Assembly: GCA_946407015.1 (NCBI GenBank) | Contig: CAMJML010000007.1 | Coordinates: 62,001-126,000, forward strand | DNA length: 64,000 bases | From: an uncultured Selenomonadales bacterium | GTDB lineage: Bacteria > Bacillota > Negativicutes > DSM-1736 > Dendrosporobacteraceae | Direction of reading: 5' to 3' | Part shown: in pieces, positions 26,590 to 35,368 of the stretch | Numbering within the stretch: position 1 is the stretch's first letter | How the letters are laid out: each line of letters starts with the position of its first letter | The notes under the pieces: model-generated | Told to the model about the DNA's origin: nothing | Databases searched by the model: none | The model's input: the letters and a program-made list of their open reading frames with translations, nothing else | Program-made: the position numbers and the translations under genes

Positions 26590-27276
26590 TTATAATTTTA
26601 CCCCGAATTCTTGCCAAAACCCTTGCAGGCCGGCCCCAGTAACTCTTACAGCCCGGCCATCGGCTAAGCTTTCAAGCCAATTTATTTCAAATAAGTGTTT
26701 TGTCAAAGCCGCACCGAGGCTTCCGGCTAAGTGGTAGCGCCGTTCACTCCAGTCTAAGCAGGGGAATGCAAAACGGCGGCGGCTGGCAGCAGGTATTTCC
26801 ATGTTGACTCCGAATGCTCGGAGCTTCGCTTTGCCTTCCTCACTTAATAGATAATCATTACCAGTTTTTATCAGAATATTCATTTCCAGCAGCCTGTCTG
26901 TTAAGGCTACGCCCACCTTGCCAGCCAAATGATCATAGCAGGTGCGGGCATATTGTAAAGCATGGAGACGGTTGGACTCGTGAAGGGATTGAACGGGTTT
27001 GGGCGGAGAAATGGCTTGAAGGGCTTCCAAAGCCTGGGCGACCTCATTGTTTGCAAGCCGGAAATATTTATGCCGGCCGGATGCTTGCTGAATAATTAAA
27101 CCACCGGAGACCAGTTTGGCAAGGTGGGTGCTGGCTGTCTGGGGAGAGATTTTTGCAGCGCGTGCTAATTCTCCTGCCGGTAACATTTTGCCACCTAATA
27201 AGGTTCCAAGTATGGCCGCACGTGACGGATCTCCGATAAGAGCGGCAATTTCAATCAGATCTGGATTCAACTGCAT
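26590..27276 (-). CDS. ArsR-type (HTH_20) regulator with a C-terminal extension
   Basis: The 228-residue protein has an N-terminal ArsR winged helix (about 1-85; ISPQTASTHLAKLVSGGLI and SGRHKYFRLA) and a 140-residue C-terminal part with Cys and Trp residues (CYDHLAGKVGVALTDRL, FPCLDWSERRYHLAG). This long form is widespread and its ligand is unknown. It is divergent from the siroheme/ferredoxin gene, so that gene is the likely target. ATG 27276 follows AAAGGAG; a longer frame to 27303 lacks a site. Confidence 0.88.
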   Translation of the reverse strand: MQLNPDLIEIAALIGDPSRAAILGTLLGGKMLPAGELARAAKISPQTASTHLAKLVSGGLIIQQASGRHKYFRLANNEVAQALEALQAISPPKPVQSLHESNRLHALQYARTCYDHLAGKVGVALTDRLLEMNILIKTGNDYLLSEEGKAKLRAFGVNMEIPAASRRRFAFPCLDWSERRYHLAGSLGAALTKHLFEINWLESLADGRAVRVTGAGLQGFWQEFGVKL

Positions 27277-27306
27277 GCAGAGTCTCCTTTCAAAAACATT
27301 CATACT

Positions 27307-27339
27307 TCGATCATAACCGAATTATCGACGTGCTACAAT
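27307..27339 (+). promoter_or_regulatory. Possible operator and -10 box between arsR and the siroheme gene
   Basis: TACAAT (27334-27339) is a good -10 for the siroheme gene, but no good -35 was found. The inverted repeat TCGAT-N12-ATCGA (27307-27328) lies just upstream and is a candidate ArsR site. Confidence 0.4.
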
Positions 27340-27370
27340 AGCGCTAGGTTGAAAAAATTGAGGTGGAAGC

Positions 27371-28231
27371 ATGAATTTATTGGATGACATAGTTGGCCAG
27401 CATGGTTATATTGAACAGCAGCAAGAAGGTTTTTATGCAGTCAGGGTACGGACTATTGCCGGGAATCTGACCAGTGAGCAAATGCGTACAGTCGTGAATT
27501 TGGCCGACCGGTATGGCAATGGCCAACTGCATATTACAACCCGGCAGTCGCTGGAGATTCACTGGGTGCAAAAAAAACATTTGCCAGCCATTTTTCAGGA
27601 AATCAGAGAGGCCGGCTTATTAACGGCAGTTCGCGGAGCACGCGTCATGACGGTCATTGCCTGTCCGGGTAAACGTCTTTGTAAGCGTGGCATTGTCGAT
27701 ACTGTCCGCTTGGCGGACGAGATGAATGCTTTGCTGGTAGGGCAGGAAACTGCCGCCAAGACTAAAATTGCAATCAGTGGTTGCCCAAACTCATGTGCGA
27801 AACCGCAAATCAATGACATTGGTCTGCACGGTGTTGTTCTTCCGGTTGTGGCAACCGGCTGTAGGGCTTGTCAGATTTGCAGGCAAAGCTGCCCAAGGAA
27901 AGCTATCACGATTTGTCATGATCAAGTGCAGATTGACGCATCTTTATGCAGCGGATGCCGCAACTGTATACACAACTGCCCCCAACAGGCTTTCAAAGGA
28001 GAAGTTCAAGGCTATGTCCTTTATCTAGGTGGAAAAATTGGTCGCCAACCGTTACTGGGTCAGCGGGTCTTTGAGGTACTTGATGAGCAGCAAGCCATGT
28101 CCTATATTCAGGCCATTCTCAAGGCTTACCGGCAAACCGGGCTGAAAGGGGAGCGAATAGGTGCCGTGATTGAGCGCATCGGTTTGGAGAATTTCCAGCG
28201 GGAAATCTTAAACCATCTTTCTGGTATATAA
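27371..28231 (+). CDS. Siroheme sulfite/nitrite reductase-like protein with two inserted [4Fe-4S] clusters
   Basis: The 286-residue protein has a short sulfite/nitrite reductase core. CPGKRLC (Cys98, 104) and CPNSC (Cys138, 142) give the C-x5-C ... C-x3-C that holds the siroheme-coupled cluster. A ferredoxin domain follows with two C-x2-C-x2-C-x3-CP motifs (Cys164-174 and 193-203). The layout resembles AsrC and small archaeal or clostridial sulfite reductases, about half the length of full NirA/CysI. Reduction of sulfite is the best guess; nitrite or another ligand is possible. It is divergent from an ArsR regulator. Confidence 0.87.
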   Translation: MNLLDDIVGQHGYIEQQQEGFYAVRVRTIAGNLTSEQMRTVVNLADRYGNGQLHITTRQSLEIHWVQKKHLPAIFQEIREAGLLTAVRGARVMTVIACPGKRLCKRGIVDTVRLADEMNALLVGQETAAKTKIAISGCPNSCAKPQINDIGLHGVVLPVVATGCRACQICRQSCPRKAITICHDQVQIDASLCSGCRNCIHNCPQQAFKGEVQGYVLYLGGKIGRQPLLGQRVFEVLDEQQAMSYIQAILKAYRQTGLKGERIGAVIERIGLENFQREILNHLSGI

Positions 28232-28304
28232 TCGTTGCCGAACTGGGTGCCGGACACTAGAATAGCACCGAACAGGCCGAGTTCACAGCCTTTAATAGGA
28301 ATAT

Positions 28305-28343
28305 AAAAATCCTGCTAACTGATTTTAGGTAAGCAGGATTTTT
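28305..28343 (+). terminator. Intrinsic terminator of the siroheme gene
   Basis: A 12-bp stem (28305-28316 with 28332-28343) has a run of five T in its right arm. Confidence 0.88.
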
Positions 28344-28450
28344 ACTTTTTTAGCAGAAAATGGATGATAATCCTTTGGTGATCGGTAAAAAATCTTTGGC
28401 AGCAAATACAAAAAGCTTTCAACTATGATATTTTGTGAGCGGAGTATGTG

Positions 28451-29386
28451 GTGTATATGAAGATGAAGGACAAAACAATAACCGGTGGTATGATTGTTGC
28501 GGCAGGCAGGAGAGTAGAAAGGCGGGAAACCAATCCATTATTGAAGATTGGTTCTATTACGGTGGTCAAAAGGATTGTTTTAACCTTTCAACAGGTTGGA
28601 ATTTCGCCCATTGTGGTGATTACCGGACATAAAGCAGAAGAAATCGAACATGATTTAGCGGATTATGGAGTTATCTTTTTGCGGAATGAACAGCATGAAA
28701 ATTCGCAAATGTTTGACTCGGCCAAGCTTGGTTTGGGATTTTTACATAATAAATGTGATCAGGTTATCTTTAATCCTGTCAATATTCCCATGTTTACCCC
28801 GGATACGATTCAACGCTTAATAGAATGCGGCAAGAAAGTGGTGATTCCTTCTTACCAGGGGAAATCCGGGCATCCCCTATTACTGGCTGCCGAATTGATT
28901 CCACGGATTTTGCAGTATAATGGAAATCACGGCATGCGTGGTGCCATTCAGGAACTTGGTGTGTCCAGACATTGGCTGGAGATTGATGATGAAGGGATTT
29001 TGCATGATATGGATGATATTGACCGGTTGGATTTACTGTTAAAAAAACATAACCAACAAATCTTGCATCCCTTTGTCCGTATCAGTATAGAAAAAGAAGC
29101 CCTGTTTTTCAATTCCAAGACAAAACTGCTGTTATTATTGATTCAGCATACCCGTTCGGTACGGAGTGCATGCCGGCATATTGCCTTGTCTTACAGTAAA
29201 GCTTGGAAAATGCTGAACCAGTTGGAACAGGAATTAGGTTATGCTGTTGTGGAACGAAAACATGGGGGCAGCAATGGTGGAAAAACCTATCTGACACAAG
29301 AAGGGCTTTGTTTTTTGGAGAGATTTCAGCAATTTGAGGAAAACGTCCGGCGATATGCCAAACAGGAATTTAATAAGGTTTTTTAA
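28451..29386 (+). CDS. MocA-like nucleotidyltransferase fused to a ModE-type DNA-binding domain
   Basis: The 311-residue protein has two parts. The first 200 residues align with MocA/YgfJ cytidylyltransferases (VAAGRRVERRETNPLLKIG, QMFDSAKLGLGFL), but the metal-binding Asp of the GDxP motif is Asn (NPVNIP, about residue 111), and the signature loop lacks the usual RMG. The last 100 residues match the ModE N-terminal winged helix (LSYSKAWKMLNQLEQELGY, GSNGGKTYLTQEG). No molybdate-binding Mop domain is present. It heads the molybdenum hydroxylase island. Several starts are possible (GTG 28448 and 28451, ATG 28457); 28451 has 6 nt to GGAG. A regulatory role is inferred. Confidence 0.85.
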   Translation: MYMKMKDKTITGGMIVAAGRRVERRETNPLLKIGSITVVKRIVLTFQQVGISPIVVITGHKAEEIEHDLADYGVIFLRNEQHENSQMFDSAKLGLGFLHNKCDQVIFNPVNIPMFTPDTIQRLIECGKKVVIPSYQGKSGHPLLLAAELIPRILQYNGNHGMRGAIQELGVSRHWLEIDDEGILHDMDDIDRLDLLLKKHNQQILHPFVRISIEKEALFFNSKTKLLLLLIQHTRSVRSACRHIALSYSKAWKMLNQLEQELGYAVVERKHGGSNGGKTYLTQEGLCFLERFQQFEENVRRYAKQEFNKVF

Positions 29387-29431
29387 TAGGCTAATGGAAG
29401 CAAGTTCTTCTGACAAAGAATTTGCGGCGTT

Positions 29432-29496
29432 AAAGCCTCCATTCTATAATAATTCTAACAATGCATGCTGGAAAATTATGATAGAATGGAGGCTTT
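29432..29496 (+). promoter_or_regulatory. Terminator-like hairpin containing the ribosome site of the hydroxylase gene
   Basis: A perfect 16-bp inverted repeat (29432-29447 with 29481-29496) has a 33-nt loop. Its right arm contains the GGAGG ribosome site of the gene starting at 29499, and its left arm contains CCTCC. The right arm is followed by T-residues that run into the ATG. It could act as a terminator for the upstream gene, block translation of the downstream gene, or both. Confidence 0.7.
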
Positions 29497-29498
29497 TT

Positions 29499-32066
29499 AT
29501 GTTTACCTTGAATGTGAATGGTAAAGAGGTTGTTTGTCAGAAGGATAAACCCTTGTTGAGCTTCTTGCGCGATGATCTAAGAGTGACTTCGGCCAAAGAT
29601 GGTTGTAGTGAAGGCGCCTGTGGAACCTGTACCGTTTTAATCGATGGGAAGGCAATAAAAGCCTGTGTTCAAAAAGTATCTCGGTTTGTGGGAAAGAAGA
29701 TTTTAACCGTTGAGGGTTTGAGCCTGCGGGAAAAAGAAGTCTATGAGCACTGTTTTGGCGAGGCCGGAGCGGTACAGTGCGGCTTCTGCATTCCGGGCAT
29801 GGTGCTTTGTGCTAAGGCTTTACTGGATGATAACCCCAATCCGACCCGGGCTGATGTAAAAAAAGCCATTCATGGAAATCTCTGCCGCTGTACCGGTTAT
29901 AAAAAAATTGAAGAAGCTATTTTGCTGGCTGCCGATTATTTCCGTGATCAGCGGCCTATTCCGGTTGCGTCCGGAGCATTAAAGCTGGCTCAGCGTTTTA
30001 AACGGGTAGATGCGGCCGAAAAAGTCAATGGAACGGGCACTTTTGTCGATGACATAGAATTACCGGGAATGATTTATGCCAAAGCGGTCCGTTCGAAATA
30101 TCCAAGGGCGATCGTGAATAAAATCGATATCAGTAAAGCCTTGGTTCATCCTGATTGTGTCAGGATTTTGCTGGCCAAAGATGTTCCTCACAATGTTGTC
30201 GGGCATGTCAAACTGGACTGGGATGTAATGATTGCCGAGGGGGGAACGACCCGCTACGTAGGAGATGCCCTGGCCTTGGTTGCTTCCGCGCGTAAAGAGA
30301 CTTTGGAGGAAGTCTGTCAATTGGTGGATGTCAACTATACCGAACTGGAACCGGTCACCTGTCCGACCGATGCGTTAAAAGCCGATGCACCGCTGATTCA
30401 TGCTGATGGAAATGTGATGAGCCGTGCCAGCCTGCAACGTGGCAATGCCGATGAGGCGATTAAAAACGCTAAATATGTTGTTACGAGAAAGTATAAGACC
30501 CCCTTTCAGGAACACGGTTTTATGGAACCTGAATGTGCCATTGCCATGCCGGAAGGTGAGGACGGGATTTTCCTTTATTCCGGAGCGCAGTCTGTTTATG
30601 ATGAGCAGCATGAAATCGCGCTGATGCTCCAGATTCCGTTAGAGAAGGTTCATTGCCAGACACAGCTTGTTGGCGGCGGATTTGGCGGGAAGGAAGATAT
30701 GAGTGTGCAGCATCATGCCGCCCTAATGGCCTGGTATACGAAAAAACCGGTTAAAGTGAAGTTTTCCCGGCAGGAAAGCTTGGATTATCATGTGAAGCGT
30801 CATGCCATGGAAATGGAATTTACGACGGCCTGCGATGAAAATGGATATTTGACCGGCATGAAAGCGGTGATTATTGCCGATACCGGAGCCTATGCTTCTT
30901 TGGGAGGGCCGGTATTGCACCGGGCCTGTACTCATGCCGCCGGTCCGTATAATTATCAAAATATTGATATCTTCGGAATGTCCGTGTATACCAATAACGT
31001 AGTAGGCGGGGCCTTTCGCGGCTTCGGCGTCACGCAAAGCTGCTTTGCCACCGAGAATAATATTAATTTACTGGCTGAAATGGTGGGGATTTCACCATGG
31101 GAAATGCGTTATCGCAATGCCATCCGGCCTGGGCAGGTTTTACCCAATGGTCAGATTGCGGATGAAAGTGTTGCCATGGCCGAATGCCTGGAAGCTGTCA
31201 AGGAAGCGTATGAATCCAGCCCTTATGCCGGTATTGCCATCGGATTTAAAAATAGCGGTACAGGAGTTGGCAAGAAAGATATCGGCCGTTGTATCTTATC
31301 GGTTGACGCAGGAAAAGTCCATATTCGGACTTCGGCAGCCTGTATGGGGCAGGGCATTGCGACTATGTGTCTAACGGTTTTGTGTCAAACGACCGGATTA
31401 GATCCGTCCATGGTTATCCACGAGAAAGCCGATACCATCCGTACGCCAAACTCAGGCACCAGTACGGCTTCCCGGCAGACCGTTGTAACGGGCGAAGCTG
31501 TCCGGCGGGTGGCGGAAAAGTTGAAAGCAGAGCTGGAGAAAGGGTTAACGCTGGCGGATTTGGACGGCCGGGAATTTTATGGCGAATATTCGGCGAAAAC
31601 CGATCCGATGGGTGCGATCAAAGATAATCCGATCAGTCATGTTAGTTATAGCTATGGTGCGCAGGTCGTTATTCTGAATGAAGCGGGAAAAGTGGAAAAA
31701 GTGGTTGCAGCCTATGATGTAGGTACGCCGGTGAATATCCAGTCGGTCGAAGGGCAGATTGAAGGCGGTATCATCATGGGGCTGGGCTATGCCATGACAG
31801 AAGAATTTAAAGTGGAAGGAGGCTACCCTAAAACCAGGCTAGGGACGTTAGGGCTGATGCGGGCAAAGGAAGCACCGGAAATTGACGTTATTCTGGTACA
31901 GGGAAGGGGAAAAATTCCGGAAAACTATGGTGCCAAAGGCTGTGGAGAATTGTGCTTGATTCCAACTGCACCGGCCTGCTCGCACGCCTATTACCGGTTG
32001 GACGGGAAACTCCGGACTCAATTGCCGCTTCGGGAGACTTATTATAAAAAATCAGCTAGCAAATAA
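29499..32066 (+). CDS. Selenium-dependent xanthine dehydrogenase-type molybdenum hydroxylase
   Basis: The 855-residue protein has a [2Fe-2S] domain (GCSEGACGTC), a second [2Fe-2S] helical domain (CGFCIPGM ... CRCTGY), then the two molybdenum domains without an FAD domain. Moco contacts GGGFGGKED and GGAFRGFG and the catalytic Glu in AKGCGELCLIP are present. Length, fused ferredoxin and motif form match the Se-dependent XDH family, which carries a labile non-Sec selenium atom. The substrate is unknown (purines likely). ATG 29499 is set by GGAGG 6 nt upstream, within the attenuator hairpin. MocA follows 32 nt later. Confidence 0.88.
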   Translation: MFTLNVNGKEVVCQKDKPLLSFLRDDLRVTSAKDGCSEGACGTCTVLIDGKAIKACVQKVSRFVGKKILTVEGLSLREKEVYEHCFGEAGAVQCGFCIPGMVLCAKALLDDNPNPTRADVKKAIHGNLCRCTGYKKIEEAILLAADYFRDQRPIPVASGALKLAQRFKRVDAAEKVNGTGTFVDDIELPGMIYAKAVRSKYPRAIVNKIDISKALVHPDCVRILLAKDVPHNVVGHVKLDWDVMIAEGGTTRYVGDALALVASARKETLEEVCQLVDVNYTELEPVTCPTDALKADAPLIHADGNVMSRASLQRGNADEAIKNAKYVVTRKYKTPFQEHGFMEPECAIAMPEGEDGIFLYSGAQSVYDEQHEIALMLQIPLEKVHCQTQLVGGGFGGKEDMSVQHHAALMAWYTKKPVKVKFSRQESLDYHVKRHAMEMEFTTACDENGYLTGMKAVIIADTGAYASLGGPVLHRACTHAAGPYNYQNIDIFGMSVYTNNVVGGAFRGFGVTQSCFATENNINLLAEMVGISPWEMRYRNAIRPGQVLPNGQIADESVAMAECLEAVKEAYESSPYAGIAIGFKNSGTGVGKKDIGRCILSVDAGKVHIRTSAACMGQGIATMCLTVLCQTTGLDPSMVIHEKADTIRTPNSGTSTASRQTVVTGEAVRRVAEKLKAELEKGLTLADLDGREFYGEYSAKTDPMGAIKDNPISHVSYSYGAQVVILNEAGKVEKVVAAYDVGTPVNIQSVEGQIEGGIIMGLGYAMTEEFKVEGGYPKTRLGTLGLMRAKEAPEIDVILVQGRGKIPENYGAKGCGELCLIPTAPACSHAYYRLDGKLRTQLPLRETYYKKSASK

Positions 32067-32098
32067 AGAGCGTATGGGTGGTGAAAGGCGGGTGTAGA

Positions 32099-32716
32099 AT
32101 GAACCTCAAAGGTATTATTCTGGCAGCCGGTTTATCGAGCCGTATGGAGGCATTTAAGCCACTGCTTACGTTAAAAAACAAAACAATGATTGAACATAGC
32201 GTAGAAAGTATGCTGGTTGCCGGGGTCCAAGAAGTCATCGTTGTCCTGGGGCATCGTGCAGCTGCGGTGGAGGCCGTGCTTAGAAAGCATGATCAGGCAT
32301 TCCGGCTTGTTCTCGTTCAGAACAGGAACTATGCAAAAACCGATATGTTTGCTTCTGTCAAAATCGGCTTAGCGTCTCTAACCGCCTGTGATGCTTTTTA
32401 TCTGCTTCCCGGAGATATGCCGGCTGTTCATTCCGGGACCTATCTGGCTTTGCAAAAGGCGCTGGCCGGGAAAAAAGCATTAGTGGCTTTTCCTGTCATG
32501 GATGGACGAAGGAAACATCCGACGCTTGTTGCCTGGGAGTGTGCTCAGTCCATACTCCGTTCTGAGAGTACGGGCGGGCTGAGAGAAGTTTGGCAACAGT
32601 TTGAGCCCAGGATTATTCATGTTCCGGTGATGGATCGGGGATGCCTGTTGGATGCTGATACAAAAGGGGATTATCGAACACTGTTGGAGTATGTGGGAAG
32701 CTCGGTATTTGCTTGA
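32099..32716 (+). CDS. mocA: Molybdenum cofactor cytidylyltransferase (MocA/YgfJ family)
   Basis: The 205-residue NTP-transferase has LAAGLSSRMEAFKPLL (the LAAGxSxRM ... K signature), KTDMFASVKIGL and LLPGDMPAVH with the metal-binding Asp intact, unlike the fusion protein at 28451. It joins CMP from CTP to molybdopterin to make the cytosine dinucleotide used by xanthine dehydrogenase-type enzymes. ATG 32099 has GGCGGGTG upstream. It lies between two hydroxylase systems, so it probably serves both. Confidence 0.9.
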   Translation: MNLKGIILAAGLSSRMEAFKPLLTLKNKTMIEHSVESMLVAGVQEVIVVLGHRAAAVEAVLRKHDQAFRLVLVQNRNYAKTDMFASVKIGLASLTACDAFYLLPGDMPAVHSGTYLALQKALAGKKALVAFPVMDGRRKHPTLVAWECAQSILRSESTGGLREVWQQFEPRIIHVPVMDRGCLLDADTKGDYRTLLEYVGSSVFA

Positions 32717-32786
32717 TGTTGATGGATTATCTGTTCTCTGGCACTGACGGATATCAGCGCAGATCGTTTGATAGAGGAGGAGCGGG

Positions 32787-34901
32787 ATGGAAAAGATTAG
32801 CCAATCTACAAAGAAAAAAGATCATGAGGAGAAAATAAGTGGTCGTGCGCTCTATGTGGATGACCATGTTATGGAGGATATGCTTCATGGCCGGCTGCTG
32901 CGCTCCGTTAAGGCAAAGGCGCGGCTGGTCGATATCATTCTTCCGGATTTGCCGAGTGGCTATTTTGTGGTGGATAAAAACGACGTGACTGGCGTTAATC
33001 GCGTTCATATTGTACTGGATGATACACCCGTTTATGCGGAAGATACGGTTGAGTACGTGGGCGAGCCGATCCTTATGGTGGTTGGACCCGAAATGAAAGA
33101 GGTTGAGCGGATTCTCAATGCCATTGTGGTCGTTTATGAAGAACAAGAGCCGATACTGGATATGCGTGCTGCCGAAACTGTTTTTTTTCATTATAATTAT
33201 GCTAAAGGGGATATCGAAACCGCATTTAAAGAAGCTGATCGTGTGTTTGTCGAAACTTTTCAAACCGGCTATCAGGAACAGGCTTATCTTGAAACTCAGG
33301 GCATCATTGCTTATCCTCATAACGGGCGGATGACCGTCCGAGGCTCGATGCAATGTCCCTATTATGTTCATGGCGCTATTGCCAAAGCGTTAGGATGCAA
33401 GAACCAAGATGTACAGGTCGTTCAAGATGTCACCGGAGGAGGCTTTGGCGGCAAGGAGGCATTTCCTTCCATCCTGGCCTGCCAGGTTGCAGTCGCTGCG
33501 CAAAAAGCCAACAAACCGGTTAAGGTTATTTTTGAACGACGCGAGGATATGGAATTTACCTCAAAACGTCATCCTTCTATTTCGACTTATAAAGTGGCCG
33601 TCAAAAGCGGTGAAATTACGGCGATGGATATTGAGGTTCTTTTTAATAGCGGAGCCTATACGACCCTTTCGCCTGTTGTGCTGCAACGCGGCCTGATTTG
33701 TGCCAGCGGGGTTTACCGGATTGAAAACCTCCGGGTTACCGGGCGGGCAGTCAAAACTAATACCGTACCCACCGGTGCTTACCGCGGCTTTGGTGCGCCG
33801 CAAACTTTCTTTGCCGTTGAAATGATGATGGATCATATAGCCACAGCATTAGGGGTAGACTCCCTGGAGCTAAAGGAACGGTGTATGGTCAAACAGGGAG
33901 ATGCCACCTCAACAAGCGGTAAATATCATTTTCATGTGCCGCTGCCGGAAATGGTGGCACGTATTGATCAGCTTGCCGATTACCGGGCAAAGCGCAAAAA
34001 CTATCAGCATCAAACCGGGCGGTACCGTAAAGGCATTGGGCTGTCCATATTCTTCCATGGCTGTGGGTTTACCGGCAGCGGCGAACGGGATATCATTAAG
34101 GCGGTCGCCAAGCTTCGCAAAAATGCCGACGATACGGTCGAAGTCCTGGCAAGCAATACCGATATCGGTCAAGGGCTGAAAACTACTTTTTGCAAGATTG
34201 TTGCCGATACGTTAGGCATTCCTTATGAGCAGGTGTTGATTGAAAATCCGGATACCGACCGGGTGCCTGATTCGGGGCCGACGGTAGCGAGCCGGTCGCT
34301 GATGACGGTGGGCGGGTTGTTGCAGCGGGCTGCCGTGAGGCTGAAGCAGGAATGGAAATCCGGTGAGGTGCAAGTGATCGAAGAGCGCTTTGTTGAACCC
34401 GATTTTGTCATTCCTTTTAATCTTAAAGAATTTCGGGGTGATGCGTATCCCACTTATTCCTGGTCGGTTAACGCCATTGAGGTAGAAGTGGATATTTTGA
34501 CGGCTACGACTAAGATCCTAGGGGCCTGGGGGATTTTTGATGTCGGAGTTCCCATTGATTTAAATATTATCCAGGGACAAATGCAGGGAGGCTTGCTTCA
34601 GGGTATTGGCTATGCCTCTATGGAACAAATGGATTACAATGATCAAGGTATTATTCGCAATAACAGCTTCAGTGACTATATTATTCCTACGGCTGTTGAT
34701 GTTCCGCATTTGGTGACTGAAATCCTGAATAATCCTTATACGCACGGTCCTTACGGCGCTAAGGGAGCCGGTGAGCTTCCGCTTGTCGGTGCAGCTCCTG
34801 CCTATGTTGAAGCGGTGGAAAACGCCCTTAGTGTTTCTATCCATAAGATTCCTTTTACCCCTGAAGATACCATGCGGGTTTTACAGGAGGCGAATCAATG
34901 A
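32787..34901 (+). CDS. Molybdenum hydroxylase, Moco-binding large subunit
   Basis: The 704-residue subunit has the aldehyde oxidase/xanthine dehydrogenase Mo domains: VTGGGFGGKEAF, PTGAYRGFGAPQ, SNTDIGQGLKTTF and the catalytic Glu in AKGAGELPLVG. It lacks the iron-sulfur domains, which are separate genes downstream. ATGA overlap links it to the [2Fe-2S] subunit. The enzyme hydroxylates an aldehyde or N-heterocycle; the substrate cannot be deduced. It begins 70 nt after mocA, with AGAGGAGGAG upstream. Confidence 0.92.
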   Translation: MEKISQSTKKKDHEEKISGRALYVDDHVMEDMLHGRLLRSVKAKARLVDIILPDLPSGYFVVDKNDVTGVNRVHIVLDDTPVYAEDTVEYVGEPILMVVGPEMKEVERILNAIVVVYEEQEPILDMRAAETVFFHYNYAKGDIETAFKEADRVFVETFQTGYQEQAYLETQGIIAYPHNGRMTVRGSMQCPYYVHGAIAKALGCKNQDVQVVQDVTGGGFGGKEAFPSILACQVAVAAQKANKPVKVIFERREDMEFTSKRHPSISTYKVAVKSGEITAMDIEVLFNSGAYTTLSPVVLQRGLICASGVYRIENLRVTGRAVKTNTVPTGAYRGFGAPQTFFAVEMMMDHIATALGVDSLELKERCMVKQGDATSTSGKYHFHVPLPEMVARIDQLADYRAKRKNYQHQTGRYRKGIGLSIFFHGCGFTGSGERDIIKAVAKLRKNADDTVEVLASNTDIGQGLKTTFCKIVADTLGIPYEQVLIENPDTDRVPDSGPTVASRSLMTVGGLLQRAAVRLKQEWKSGEVQVIEERFVEPDFVIPFNLKEFRGDAYPTYSWSVNAIEVEVDILTATTKILGAWGIFDVGVPIDLNIIQGQMQGGLLQGIGYASMEQMDYNDQGIIRNNSFSDYIIPTAVDVPHLVTEILNNPYTHGPYGAKGAGELPLVGAAPAYVEAVENALSVSIHKIPFTPEDTMRVLQEANQ

Positions 34902-35368
34902 TGATTGAATTTACACTCAATGGCCAAACGGTTGAGTCGGCTGCCAAGGCAAACACACGATTGCTGGATGTGTTACGCCATGAATTCCCGCTTACCGGAG
35001 TGAAATGCGGCTGTAAAGAAGGGGAATGTGGGGCTTGTTCGGTAATTTTGGATGGAAAACTGGTGAATTCATGTATGATTGCCCTGGGCTTTGTTGCAGG
35101 TGGCAATATCACGACCATCGAAGGCTATCGGGAGACAGAACGATTTGCAGTCCTTGATAAAGCCTATGCCGCAGTGAGTGCCGTTCAATGCGGGTTTTGT
35201 ATTCCAGGGATGATATTGGCCTCGGAATGTATTCTTGCTAAAAATCCCAATCCTTCTGAAGGCGAAATCCGCGATGGTATTTCGGGCAATCTTTGCCGGT
35301 GTACCGGTTACAATGCTATTGTGGAAGCCATCCACATTGCGGCTAGGGAGGGAAAGGGATTATGGTAA
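34898..35368 (+). CDS. Molybdenum hydroxylase, [2Fe-2S] small subunit
   Basis: The 156-residue protein has a plant-type ferredoxin domain (GCKEGECGACSV) and a helical domain with CGFCIPGM and CRCTGY, so two [2Fe-2S] clusters. It transfers electrons from Mo to the FAD subunit. Its ATG overlaps the stop of the large-subunit gene (ATGA), and the start codon is set by AGGAGGCG. A second ATG 3 nt on is possible. It overlaps the FAD-subunit gene by 7 nt, which indicates tight coupling. Confidence 0.94.
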   Translation: MMIEFTLNGQTVESAAKANTRLLDVLRHEFPLTGVKCGCKEGECGACSVILDGKLVNSCMIALGFVAGGNITTIEGYRETERFAVLDKAYAAVSAVQCGFCIPGMILASECILAKNPNPSEGEIRDGISGNLCRCTGYNAIVEAIHIAAREGKGLW

